A DNA stretch of 7,245 bases, taken from positions 1-7,245 of the forward strand of contig DXZO01000004.1 of the NCBI GenBank assembly GCA_019419625.1. The letters run 5' to 3'. The stretch is from Collinsella sp. Its GTDB lineage: Bacteria > Actinomycetota > Coriobacteriia > Coriobacteriales > Coriobacteriaceae. Within the stretch, counting starts at the first letter, position 1. Every line of letters begins with the position of its first letter. The position numbers and the translations under genes are program-made. The notes below the pieces were generated by a model. The model searched no databases, had not been told where the DNA came from, and saw only the letters and a program-made list of their open reading frames with translations. This document shows, in pieces, positions 1-6,224 of this stretch.

Positions 1-143
1 CCGAGCGAGTGCAGCGAGTTGGGGTTGACGCCTGCAAGCTCGCTGTCGTCATATTCGCGCTGCGCAAGGAGCGCCTCGGCGCGCATGGGCGTCGAGGCGG
101 CATAGTCAAGATTCACGGGTATGCGGTTTTGACCTGGGGTCAT
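1..143 (-). CDS. Cysteine desulfurase (NifS/IscS family), N-terminal fragment
   Basis: The gene starts with ATG at 143 and runs off the left edge, leaving 47 full codons. The visible peptide carries the start typical of PLP-dependent class V cysteine desulfurases: NLDYAASTPMR at residues 11-21 and NPNSLHSLG at about 40-48, matching the family pattern LDxAATTP...NPSSxHxxG. The family removes sulfur from L-cysteine, leaving alanine, and passes a persulfide to Fe-S cluster assembly or tRNA thiolation. The catalytic lysine and cysteine lie outside the window, so completeness and subgroup (IscS-, NifS- or SufS-like) cannot be judged. It begins 6 bases after the rpe stop, and its AGGAGG ribosome binding site lies inside the last rpe codons, so it is probably the next cistron of the same operon. 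The assignment rests on two short motifs, but they are distinctive. Confidence 0.85.
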   Translation of the reverse strand, partial: MTPGQNRIPVNLDYAASTPMRAEALLAQREYDDSELAGVNPNSLHSL

Positions 144-149
144 AAGGGT

Positions 150-821
150 TTATGCCTCCTGTGCGGCCTCGTTGCCCAGCTTCTGCAGCAGCGCAACCTC
201 GGCGGCGGGATCTTCGGACTTAAATACGGCGGAGCCGGCTACGAGCACGTTGGCACCGGCCTTGACGACCTCGGCAATGTTCTTGGAAGAAATACCGCCG
301 TCGACCTCGATGAGGGGTGAAACGCCGTGACGCTCGCACATGGCCTTGAGCTCGTGCAGTTTGGCAATGGTACCGGGAATAAAGCTCTGGCCGCCAAAGC
401 CGGGGTTCACGCTCATGAGCAGCACAATGTCGACGACATCAATGATGCTCTCGAGCACGCAGACGGGCGTTGCGGGGTTGAGCACCACGCCGGCCTTGAC
501 GCCGCGCTGCTGTAGATGCGTGAGCGTGCGGTGCAGGTGCGTGGAGGCCTCGTAGTGCACGGTGATCATGTCGGCACCAGCGTCGGCGTACCAATCGACC
601 GTCTCGTCGGGGTTCGACACCATCAGGTGCGCGTCGACCGGTACATCGGTGGAACGCTTGACGGCCTTAAGGATGTCAACGCCAAAGGTGAGGTTGCCGG
701 TAAAGTGACCGTCCATGACGTCGAAGTGCACGTAATCGGCGCCGGCGATCTTGTCGAGCTCGCCCTTGAGGTTGGCCATGTCGGCCGAAAGGACGGACGG
801 AGCGATTTTGATGGAACCCAT
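150..821 (-). CDS. rpe: Ribulose-phosphate 3-epimerase
   Basis: A complete 223-residue protein, the normal length for this cytosolic (beta/alpha)8-barrel enzyme, which interconverts D-ribulose 5-phosphate and D-xylulose 5-phosphate in the pentose phosphate pathway. Visible motifs in order are IAPSVLSAD (6-14), HFDVMDGHF (32-40), HLM (65-67), SVNPGFGGQSFI (137-148), EVDGGI (172-177) and the phosphate-binding GSAVF (196-200). By homology, H32, D34, H65 and D174 form the metal site, with the two aspartates as the acid/base pair. One oddity: the usual FVPN after the MDG motif reads FTGN (40-43). The ATG at 821 follows an AGAAAGG site with an 8-base spacer and lies 18 bases after the gpsA stop, the largest gap in the window. 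It ends TAA, 6 bases before the cysteine desulfurase gene. The function is secure. Confidence 0.97.
   Translation of the reverse strand: MGSIKIAPSVLSADMANLKGELDKIAGADYVHFDVMDGHFTGNLTFGVDILKAVKRSTDVPVDAHLMVSNPDETVDWYADAGADMITVHYEASTHLHRTLTHLQQRGVKAGVVLNPATPVCVLESIIDVVDIVLLMSVNPGFGGQSFIPGTIAKLHELKAMCERHGVSPLIEVDGGISSKNIAEVVKAGANVLVAGSAVFKSEDPAAEVALLQKLGNEAAQEA
155..160 (-). promoter_or_regulatory. Ribosome binding site of the cysteine desulfurase gene
   Basis: AGGAGG on the minus strand, 11 bases before the ATG at 143 and inside the final Q-E-A codons of rpe. The spacing is slightly long, but no better start/SD pair is visible, and it supports the ATG start. Confidence 0.6.
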
Positions 822-829
822 GGTAGAAG

Positions 830-836
830 CCTTTCT
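830..836 (-). promoter_or_regulatory. Ribosome binding site of rpe
   Basis: AGAAAGG on the minus strand, 8 bases before the rpe ATG at 821. It lies in the short gpsA-rpe gap and supports the ATG start. Confidence 0.6.
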
Positions 837-839
837 GCG

Positions 840-1847
840 CTAGTCGGTGAGTCCGTAGAACTCTTGAGAAGGGACGCGATCGGTAAGAATCTCGAGCGCC
901 CTATCCAAAGTAACACCGTTGTAGAGCGTTTGCTCCACGGCAAAGGTGAGCGGAATGTCTACGCCCAGTGAACGGGCGAGCTCGCTGACGCTGCGGGCCG
1001 CGACGGCGCCCTCGACCACCATATGCGTGCGCGCCTGGTACTCGTCGAGCGACACGCCGTGGGCAAACTCGTAGCCAAAGGTACGGTTGCGCGAATGCTC
1101 CGAGGTGCAGGTGGCAATGAGGTCGCCCATGCCGGCAAGCCCCATGCAGGTCATAGCTTGACCGCCTCGGGCGTGCACCAGGCGGCTGATCTCAGCCAGG
1201 CCGCGCGTCATGATGAGGGCGAGCGTGTTATCGCCTGCGCCCGAGCCGGCGGAGATGCCGCACACGATGGCGATGACGTTTTTCATAGCGCCGCAGACTT
1301 CGACACCGGTCATGTCCTGCGACAGGTAGATGCGGAAGGCCGTGGATAGGAGCAAGTCCTTAAAGGTCTCCCCTACCTGCGGATCTTCGCTGGCGATGAC
1401 GGCGGCAGAAAGTCCGCCGCGGCAGATTTCCTCGGCATGGTTGGGGCCCGACAGCGCCGCCACGCGTGCCTCGTTGCCGATCTCGCTGGCGATGACCTCG
1501 CTCATGAGCAGGCCCGACTCGGGCTCGATGCCCTTAGTGAGGCAGAGCACCGGGGCGTCGTCGGCGATGAACGGCGCCGCCTGGTGGCAGACGTCGCGCA
1601 AGTGCGTGGAGGGCACGGCAAAGATGATGGCCTCGGCGCCGTCGAGCGCCTGTTCCAAGTCCGTCGTGGCGACAACGTTTTCCGGCAGCACGTAGTCCAC
1701 CAGATAGCGGGGATTGCGATGATCGCCATTAATGCCGGCGGCCGTCTGCTCACTATGGGCCCACATGGTCACGCGCTCGGCTCGCGCGGCGGCAAGGCCG
1801 GCGACGGCGGTTCCCCAGGAGCCAGAGCCAATCAGCGCAACATTCAT
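840..1847 (-). CDS. gpsA: Glycerol-3-phosphate dehydrogenase [NAD(P)+]
   Basis: A complete 335-residue cytosolic enzyme that reduces dihydroxyacetone phosphate to sn-glycerol 3-phosphate, the backbone for phospholipids. The N-terminal Rossmann domain begins with the nucleotide-binding loop GSGSWGT (7-13), followed by FAVPS (76-80), CLTKGIE (102-108) and SGPNHAEE (133-140). The C-terminal helical domain carries GAMKN (186-190), with K189 the expected catalytic lysine, GLAGMGDL (236-243) and SRNRTFG (252-258), which bind substrate and cofactor. All key family residues are present and the length is normal. The ATG at 1847 is 9 bases after the plsY stop; an AGGAGA site overlapping that stop codon supports this start. 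Its product is the substrate of the PlsY encoded just upstream, so the pair sets up phospholipid synthesis. Confidence 0.97.
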   Translation of the reverse strand: MNVALIGSGSWGTAVAGLAAARAERVTMWAHSEQTAAGINGDHRNPRYLVDYVLPENVVATTDLEQALDGAEAIIFAVPSTHLRDVCHQAAPFIADDAPVLCLTKGIEPESGLLMSEVIASEIGNEARVAALSGPNHAEEICRGGLSAAVIASEDPQVGETFKDLLLSTAFRIYLSQDMTGVEVCGAMKNVIAIVCGISAGSGAGDNTLALIMTRGLAEISRLVHARGGQAMTCMGLAGMGDLIATCTSEHSRNRTFGYEFAHGVSLDEYQARTHMVVEGAVAARSVSELARSLGVDIPLTFAVEQTLYNGVTLDRALEILTDRVPSQEFYGLTD

Positions 1848-1852
1848 GACTC

Positions 1853-1858
1853 TCTCCT
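1853..1858 (-). promoter_or_regulatory. Ribosome binding site of gpsA, overlapping the plsY stop codon
   Basis: AGGAGA on the minus strand begins inside the plsY TAG stop (TAGGAGA) and sits 5 bases before the gpsA ATG at 1847. Ribosomes ending plsY would be placed on the gpsA start site. Confidence 0.7.
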
Positions 1859-2540
1859 ACTTATCGTCGGGCTCGGTGACGCGCTTGGTAAACGAGAGCT
1901 TGGACTCCTTACCGGCCATGAGCTTTTGGATATTTGAGCGATGGGCCCACACCACGGTGATGCCGATCATCGCCATGCAGAACTTGAGGCCCAGGCTGCT
2001 GTACGGAAAGACCGCGCAAGCAGCGATGGGAAGACCGATGGCAGCGGCAAGCGAGCCCACCGACACAAACTTGGTGATGGCGACGGCCACGATAAACATG
2101 CCCAGCAGCGACAGGCCAATGGGCCAGTACCAGGCGAGGATGACGCCCAGACCAACCGCGATACCCTTGCCGCCATGGAAGTTGAGGTAGGGCGAGAAGA
2201 TATGGCCCCACACCGCTGCCAGGCAAATGACGCCGAGCATCCAATCGCCGGGGGCTCCGGGCGCCATGATGCTTACGGGGAAGCCATAGCCCACGCCCGC
2301 GATGAGCGGACGGGCGATAAGGACACAGATGGCGCCCTTAAGGCAGTCGAGCAGCAGGGTGAGCGCGGCCACCTTGGGGCCGGCCACGCGCAGGGCGTTG
2401 GTGGTGCCGATGTTGCCGGAACCCGCCTTGCGAATGTCGGTGTGGTTGAACACGCGGCCCAAGATCAGGCCAAACGGAATCGCCCCGATAAAGAACGAGA
2501 CCACGGCGCAGATGGCGGTCAGCAGAATCGGATTATGCAT
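1857..2540 (-). CDS. plsY: Glycerol-3-phosphate acyltransferase PlsY
   Basis: A 227-residue integral membrane enzyme that transfers an acyl group from acyl-phosphate (made by PlsX) to position 1 of glycerol 3-phosphate, giving lysophosphatidic acid. The three signature loops are present: GSGNIGTTNALR (40-51), NFHGGKG (120-126) and AHRSNIQKLMAGKE (199-212). Between them are long hydrophobic stretches, roughly 5-30, 54-82, 101-116, 127-156, 160-180 and 183-199, as expected for this polytopic family. The chosen ATG at 2540 gives the hydrophobic N-terminus MHNPILLTAI and follows an AGAAGGAG site by 8 bases. The frame is open further upstream to 2588, but that part lies within der and would add a charged, unfamily-like leader. 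The ATG lies inside the last codons of der (8-base overlap), suggesting translational coupling. The gene order plsY-gpsA matches its metabolic role. Confidence 0.96.
   Translation of the reverse strand: MHNPILLTAICAVVSFFIGAIPFGLILGRVFNHTDIRKAGSGNIGTTNALRVAGPKVAALTLLLDCLKGAICVLIARPLIAGVGYGFPVSIMAPGAPGDWMLGVICLAAVWGHIFSPYLNFHGGKGIAVGLGVILAWYWPIGLSLLGMFIVAVAITKFVSVGSLAAAIGLPIAACAVFPYSSLGLKFCMAMIGITVVWAHRSNIQKLMAGKESKLSFTKRVTEPDDK
2533..2540 (-). other. der-plsY gene overlap (8 bases)
   Basis: The sequence ATGCATAA holds the plsY start (ATG) and, in another frame, the der stop (TAA). It is the only true overlap in the window. Such overlaps usually allow the ribosome ending one gene to start the next, so PlsY output may follow that of Der; this functional reading is inference. 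Confidence 0.85.
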
Positions 2541-3867
2541 CCTTTTGCTCCTTCTTCCTAAAGAAGAGTCGAATGGGCGTGCCGGCAAAGTCGAAGGTCG
2601 AGCGCATGCGGTTCTCTACGTAACGCTGGTAGGTGTCGTTGACCAGGTCGCTGTGGTTGACAAAGAACGTAAACGTCGGCGGGTTGACGCCCGTCTGGGT
2701 CACGTAGTGCATGCGCAGGCGGCGCTTGCCGTCCACCACGGTATGACCGAACTCGCGCAGGTCGGTGAGGAACGTGTTGAGGCGCGAGGTGCTAATCTTC
2801 TGCGAGCGCGTCTTTTCGGCGGCGTCTACCATTGCCCAGATCTTCTCGACGCTGCGGCCGGTCAGGGCCGAGATGCGCAGGTACTGGGCCCAGGGAGCCA
2901 TGACGCCCAGACGGCGGTCGATGGTCTCCATGCAGGCCTCGCGCTTGCGGTCGTCGTCGAGCAGGTCCCACTTGTTGAGCAGCACGACGATGGCGCAGCC
3001 GCGCTCGATGGCCAAGCCCATGACCTTCTGGTCCTGCTCGGTGACGCCCACGGAGGCATCGACGACGAGCAGTGCCACGTCGGCGCGATCGATGGCGCGC
3101 AGACCGCGGACCATCGAGTAGTACTCGATGTTCTCGTACACGGTGCTCTTCTTGCGAATACCCGCGGTGTCGACCATGCGGTAGTGCTTGCCGTTGCGCT
3201 CCACGACGGTATCGATGGCGTCGCGCGTCGTGCCGGCAATGTTGGACACGATAGAACGGTCGGCGCCCAGAATGCGGTTGAACAGCGACGACTTACCGGC
3301 ATTGGGGCGGCCGATGATAGCGACGTTCAGCGCATCAGGGAACTCATCGGCGACCTCGTCCTCTTCCTCCGGAAGCAGGGCCACGATATCGTCGAGCAGG
3401 TCGCCCGTGCCATGGCCATGCAGGGCCGAGAGCGGCGTGGGCTCACCGATGCCGAGCGAATAGAACTCCCAGATGCTGTCGTTCTCGCGATCGGGGTTGT
3501 CGAGCTTGTTCACCAGCAGAAAGACCGGCTTGTCGCAGCGCTTGAGCATGCGAGCGACCGACTCGTCCTCCTCGGTGACGCCGGTGCGGCCGTCGACCAC
3601 AAACAGGATGACGGCGGCTTCCTCGGCGGCGGCGAGGGCCTGGTCGCGGATGGACGTGGCAAAGACGTCGTCGCTCTTGAGCGGCTCGATGCCGCCCGTG
3701 TCGACGATGGTGAACTCGCGGCCGTTCCAATCGGCCGTGTGGTACGAGCGGTCGCGCGTGACGCCGCGGGACTCATGGACGATGGCGTCCGAGGTCTGGG
3801 CCAGGCGGTTAACGAGCGTGGACTTGCCCACGTTGGGGCGTCCGACGACGGCGACGATAGGTTTCAT
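2533..3867 (-). CDS. der: Ribosome biogenesis GTPase Der (EngA)
   Basis: A complete 444-residue protein with the family's unique tandem GTPase layout; it acts in late assembly of the 50S ribosomal subunit. GTPase domain 1 shows GRPNVGKS (9-16), GVTRD (35-39), DTGG (56-59), NKLD (120-123) and SAL (147-149). An acidic linker, PEEEDEVADEF (166-176), leads to domain 2 with GRPNAGKS (186-193), GTTRD (212-216), DTAG (233-236), NKWD (298-301) and SALTG (333-337). A C-terminal KH-like RNA-binding domain covers about 350-444, ending in the basic motif PIRLFFRKK. All G motifs are intact. The ATG at 3867 follows AAAGGAG by 5 bases and gives the normal MKPIVAVVGRP start; the open frame up to 4038 lies inside the upstream gene and is unlikely. 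It follows the DUF512 gene by 10 bases and overlaps plsY by 8. Confidence 0.98.
   Translation of the reverse strand: MKPIVAVVGRPNVGKSTLVNRLAQTSDAIVHESRGVTRDRSYHTADWNGREFTIVDTGGIEPLKSDDVFATSIRDQALAAAEEAAVILFVVDGRTGVTEEDESVARMLKRCDKPVFLLVNKLDNPDRENDSIWEFYSLGIGEPTPLSALHGHGTGDLLDDIVALLPEEEDEVADEFPDALNVAIIGRPNAGKSSLFNRILGADRSIVSNIAGTTRDAIDTVVERNGKHYRMVDTAGIRKKSTVYENIEYYSMVRGLRAIDRADVALLVVDASVGVTEQDQKVMGLAIERGCAIVVLLNKWDLLDDDRKREACMETIDRRLGVMAPWAQYLRISALTGRSVEKIWAMVDAAEKTRSQKISTSRLNTFLTDLREFGHTVVDGKRRLRMHYVTQTGVNPPTFTFFVNHSDLVNDTYQRYVENRMRSTFDFAGTPIRLFFRKKEQKDA
2549..2556 (-). promoter_or_regulatory. Ribosome binding site of plsY inside der
   Basis: AGAAGGAG on the minus strand, 8 bases before the ATG at 2540 and wholly within the lysine/glutamate-rich end of der. 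It decides in favour of the 2540 start over the open frame reaching 2588. Confidence 0.7.
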
Positions 3868-3872
3868 CTGCA

Positions 3873-3879
3873 CTCCTTT
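3873..3879 (-). promoter_or_regulatory. Ribosome binding site of der, overlapping the upstream stop codon
   Basis: AAAGGAG on the minus strand shares bases with the TAA stop of the DUF512 gene (TAAAGGAG) and is 5 bases before the der ATG at 3867. It fixes the der start and suggests coupled translation. Confidence 0.75.
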
Positions 3880-5320
3880 AATGGGTAGGGTCAGTGGAAA
3901 TGTTAGAGTCGGCGGGAACAATGCCAAGGATATGCTCCAGGGTATCGAGCAGCTCATGCGGCATGGTCGACACCACATGAACCTCGGCGCCGCGACTGGT
4001 AAGGCTTGCGAGTAAATCGTCACGATGATACTCGTCAAGCGTCATGCCGTCAGCGTTGAACATGAGCTTAGGCACAAAGAGCATAACCCCCGACAGGTCT
4101 TGCGGCAGCTGCTCCAGGATATCGCTCGCGACGATGAGGCCGGTCACGTCCACGTTGCCGCCAAAGTAGCGGTTCTTGATGGCCGTAACAGTGCCGCCGA
4201 GACCATGCGGCGACTCCACAAAGCGCGCCACGGTGTCGCGCGCGCTGGCGCCGGAGAGGCACAGCAGGTGCTGGCTGCGGGCGGCGATGGCCTCGCGGAC
4301 GCGGGCCAGTCGCTCGGCATCGGTAGCCAGCACGTCGTCGGTCTCGTCCAGATACGAGCGGATCATGCCGATGCCGTCGTAGTACTGCGGGTAACCGTCG
4401 TAAAAGTCTGCCTCGGGAGGATCGATGCCGGCGTCCAGATAGAACTCGTCGCTCATCTGGAAGGTGTGGCGGCCAAAGCGCTCATAGGCGCGGTCCTGGT
4501 AGGGACGGATCATGGCAATGGTCTCGCGCGCTAGCTCGGGCTTGTCGCTGTAGGACCAGCTAAAACGGTTCTGATGCTTGGTAAAGCCGAGCGGCACGAT
4601 GCCCAGGCTTGTGATTTGCTCGTGCTCCTCGCAAAAGCGCAGGGTCTTTTCCAGCTCCTCGCCGTCGTTCATGCCGGGGCACAGCACAATCTGCGCGTGA
4701 ATCTCGATGCCGGCGGCCATGATGGTCTCGAGTACGTCCATGCCTCGCTGAGCGTTACGGCCCATCATACGACGGCGGACGTCGGGGCTCACAGCGTGGA
4801 CCGACACGTTCATGGGACTCATGTTGCGCTGGATGACGTTTTGCACGTCCTCGTCGGTGAGGTTCGTAAGCGTGACAAAGTTGCCTTGCAAAAAGCTTAG
4901 GCGATAGTCGTCGTCGCGAATATAGAGCGTGGAGCGGCCGCCCTTGGGGAGCATGGTCATAAAGCAGAACACGCAGGCGTTGACGCAGGTACGCATGCCG
5001 TCGAAGATGGGGCCATCGAACTCCAAACCCCAATCCTCGCCGGGAAAGCGGTCGAGCTCGACGGGGGTGACGGTGCCGTCGAGCGGGTCGAAAACCTCGA
5101 GGTCGACGGTATCATCGTCGGCCTCCCAGAGCCACACGATCATGTCGGTGAGCGCCTCACCGTTGACCGTGAGCACGCGCATGCCCGGCTCGATACCCAC
5201 ATCCCACGCGGGCGATTCGGGACGCACGTTCTTTACGAGCGCGCCCTCACCCGGCTCGGGGTCGCGGCTGCGCCCGTAATCGGCCACCTCGGCGGCGTAT
5301 GCGGGTACGGTCTGGTCCAT
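3878..5320 (-). CDS. DUF512 family protein: PDZ-like domain plus radical-SAM-type Fe-S oxidoreductase, function unknown
   Basis: A complete 480-residue protein. A PDZ-like domain (about 25-80; GALVKNVRPESPAWDVGIEPG and VNG at 52-54) precedes a radical-SAM-like barrel with C112-x3-C116-x2-C119, the spacing expected to bind a 4Fe-4S cluster and S-adenosylmethionine. Family hallmarks follow: LPKGGR (124-129), DDDYRLSFL (136-144), GNFVTLTNL (146-154), SPMNVSVHA (168-176) and QIVLCPGMNDG (210-220). The DUF512 part fills the C-terminal half, including FGGNVDVTGL (386-395) and FVPKLMF (415-421). No substrate is established for the family to my knowledge; conserved placement beside der hints at a translation- or ribosome-related task, but this is inference. 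The segment usually reading FCFIDQLPKG is FCFMTMLPKG here. The ATG at 5320 is 2 bases after the ispH stop; its AAGGAG site is 14 bases upstream, rather far. The open frame to 5425 lies in ispH and gives an arginine/histidine-rich leader, so I reject it. Confidence 0.92.
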   Translation of the reverse strand: MDQTVPAYAAEVADYGRSRDPEPGEGALVKNVRPESPAWDVGIEPGMRVLTVNGEALTDMIVWLWEADDDTVDLEVFDPLDGTVTPVELDRFPGEDWGLEFDGPIFDGMRTCVNACVFCFMTMLPKGGRSTLYIRDDDYRLSFLQGNFVTLTNLTDEDVQNVIQRNMSPMNVSVHAVSPDVRRRMMGRNAQRGMDVLETIMAAGIEIHAQIVLCPGMNDGEELEKTLRFCEEHEQITSLGIVPLGFTKHQNRFSWSYSDKPELARETIAMIRPYQDRAYERFGRHTFQMSDEFYLDAGIDPPEADFYDGYPQYYDGIGMIRSYLDETDDVLATDAERLARVREAIAARSQHLLCLSGASARDTVARFVESPHGLGGTVTAIKNRYFGGNVDVTGLIVASDILEQLPQDLSGVMLFVPKLMFNADGMTLDEYHRDDLLASLTSRGAEVHVVSTMPHELLDTLEHILGIVPADSNISTDPTH

Positions 5321-5322
5321 GG

Positions 5323-6222
5323 TTAGCGGCAAAGCTCCTTGATGCGCTCGACGGCGCGCTCGATGTGTTCTTGCGGGGTGGAGGCTCCGGCGGTGATGCC
5401 GATGTGGTGAGCGTCGGTAAACCACGCGGCTTGGAGCTCAGAAGCTTCCTCGATGTGATACGTGCGCTCGCAGGCGTCTGCGCAAATCTGCGCCAGGCGG
5501 CGGGTGTTGCCCGAGTTCTTGCCGCCCACGATGACCATGCAGTCGCAGCGGTTGGCAAGTGTGGCTGCTGCCTGTTGACGCTCACTCGTGGCGGCGCAGA
5601 TGGTGTTGATCACGCGCAGCTCCTGCACGCGCGGGGTGATAGCAGCCACGACCTCGGCCAAGTTCTGCGCAGTCTGGGTGGTCTGCACAACCAAGCCCAC
5701 TTTACCCTTGAGCGGCAGCGCGTCCGCATCGGCAGCGCAGCTCACGACCTGCGCGTCATCGCCGGCGTGGCCCAGGATGCCCTCGACTTCGGGGTGGCCC
5801 GGCTCGCCCACGACGATCACGCGGTAGCCCTCGCGCACCAGGCGCTCGGCCGCCACGTGGACCTTCTTCACGTAGGGGCAGGTGGCGTCGACGACGTTAA
5901 GGCCACGCTCGCGAGCGGCATCAATGACCTGCGGCACCACGCCGTGGGCGCGGATGATCACAGTGCCCGACGTGGCGTCGTCCAAGGTGTCGGCCAGAGC
6001 GACGCCTGCCTCGGCGAGCTCGCGTACCACGATCGGGTTATGGATGAGCGGACCCAAGGTATGGACCTGAGTGCACTCCCCTGCCTGCGGCGCAGCGGCC
6101 AGCGCCATATCGAGCGCACGCTGTACGCCGTAGCAAGTGCCGGCGTGGGCGGCGATCTCGATGGTAGGCTCGGTTGCCTGGTCGGACGCGGTCACGGCAG
6201 TGTTCGTCACGTTCTCGCTCAT
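5323..6222 (-). CDS. ispH: 4-hydroxy-3-methylbut-2-enyl diphosphate reductase
   Basis: A complete 299-residue Fe-S enzyme that reduces HMBPP to isopentenyl and dimethylallyl diphosphate, the last step of the MEP isoprenoid pathway in the cytosol. The three cluster cysteines are C30 (HAGTCYGVQRA), C115 (DATCPYV) and C209 (NTICAAT). Substrate-binding residues are visible at H61 (HNP), H93 (AHG), H143 and E145 (GHPE), the QTTQT stretch (180-184), KNSGNT (235-240) and GAST (279-282). The ATG at 6222 lies 2 bases after the plsC stop; the ribosome binding site there is weak (GGGCAGG). This start gives a polar leader of roughly 18 residues before the part aligning with shorter homologues such as E. 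coli, where the first cysteine is residue 12. In many Clostridia this gene is fused or adjacent to ribosomal protein S1 sequences; there is no S1 domain here. Confidence 0.97.
   Translation of the reverse strand: MSENVTNTAVTASDQATEPTIEIAAHAGTCYGVQRALDMALAAAPQAGECTQVHTLGPLIHNPIVVRELAEAGVALADTLDDATSGTVIIRAHGVVPQVIDAARERGLNVVDATCPYVKKVHVAAERLVREGYRVIVVGEPGHPEVEGILGHAGDDAQVVSCAADADALPLKGKVGLVVQTTQTAQNLAEVVAAITPRVQELRVINTICAATSERQQAAATLANRCDCMVIVGGKNSGNTRRLAQICADACERTYHIEEASELQAAWFTDAHHIGITAGASTPQEHIERAVERIKELCR
5335..5340 (-). promoter_or_regulatory. Possible distant ribosome binding site of the DUF512 gene
   Basis: AAGGAG on the minus strand within the last codons of ispH, 14 bases before the ATG at 5320. 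The spacing is longer than optimal, so initiation may depend partly on ribosomes finishing ispH two bases upstream. Confidence 0.4.
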
Positions 6223-6224
6223 GG

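Noticed and set aside
674..679. TTGACA on the minus strand inside rpe, a possible -35 promoter element
   Set aside because: It codes for conserved Rpe residues and no TATAAT-like element lies about 17 bases further along on that strand.
822..839. gpsA-rpe gap as a possible terminator or promoter
   Set aside because: Only 18 bases, mostly occupied by the rpe ribosome binding site, with no hairpin or T-run.
1941..2561. Plus-strand frame of 206 codons opposite plsY
   Set aside because: Very hydrophilic histidine/aspartate/glycine-rich shadow of the membrane protein PlsY; no motif.
2302..3888. A 528-codon open frame on the plus strand, antisense to der and plsY
   Set aside because: Its protein is rich in H, D, G, V and A as expected from reading G+C-rich codons backwards, with no recognisable motif, while the minus strand holds der and plsY with full family motifs.
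3868..4038. Longer der starting at 4038
   Set aside because: The extra 57 residues lie within the DUF512 gene and do not resemble Der. The ATG at 3867 has AAAGGAG 5 bases upstream and gives the normal start.
5321..5425. Longer DUF512 protein starting at 5425
   Set aside because: The extra residues are an arginine/histidine-rich frame-shifted reading of the ispH end; the ATG at 5320 matches the operon spacing.
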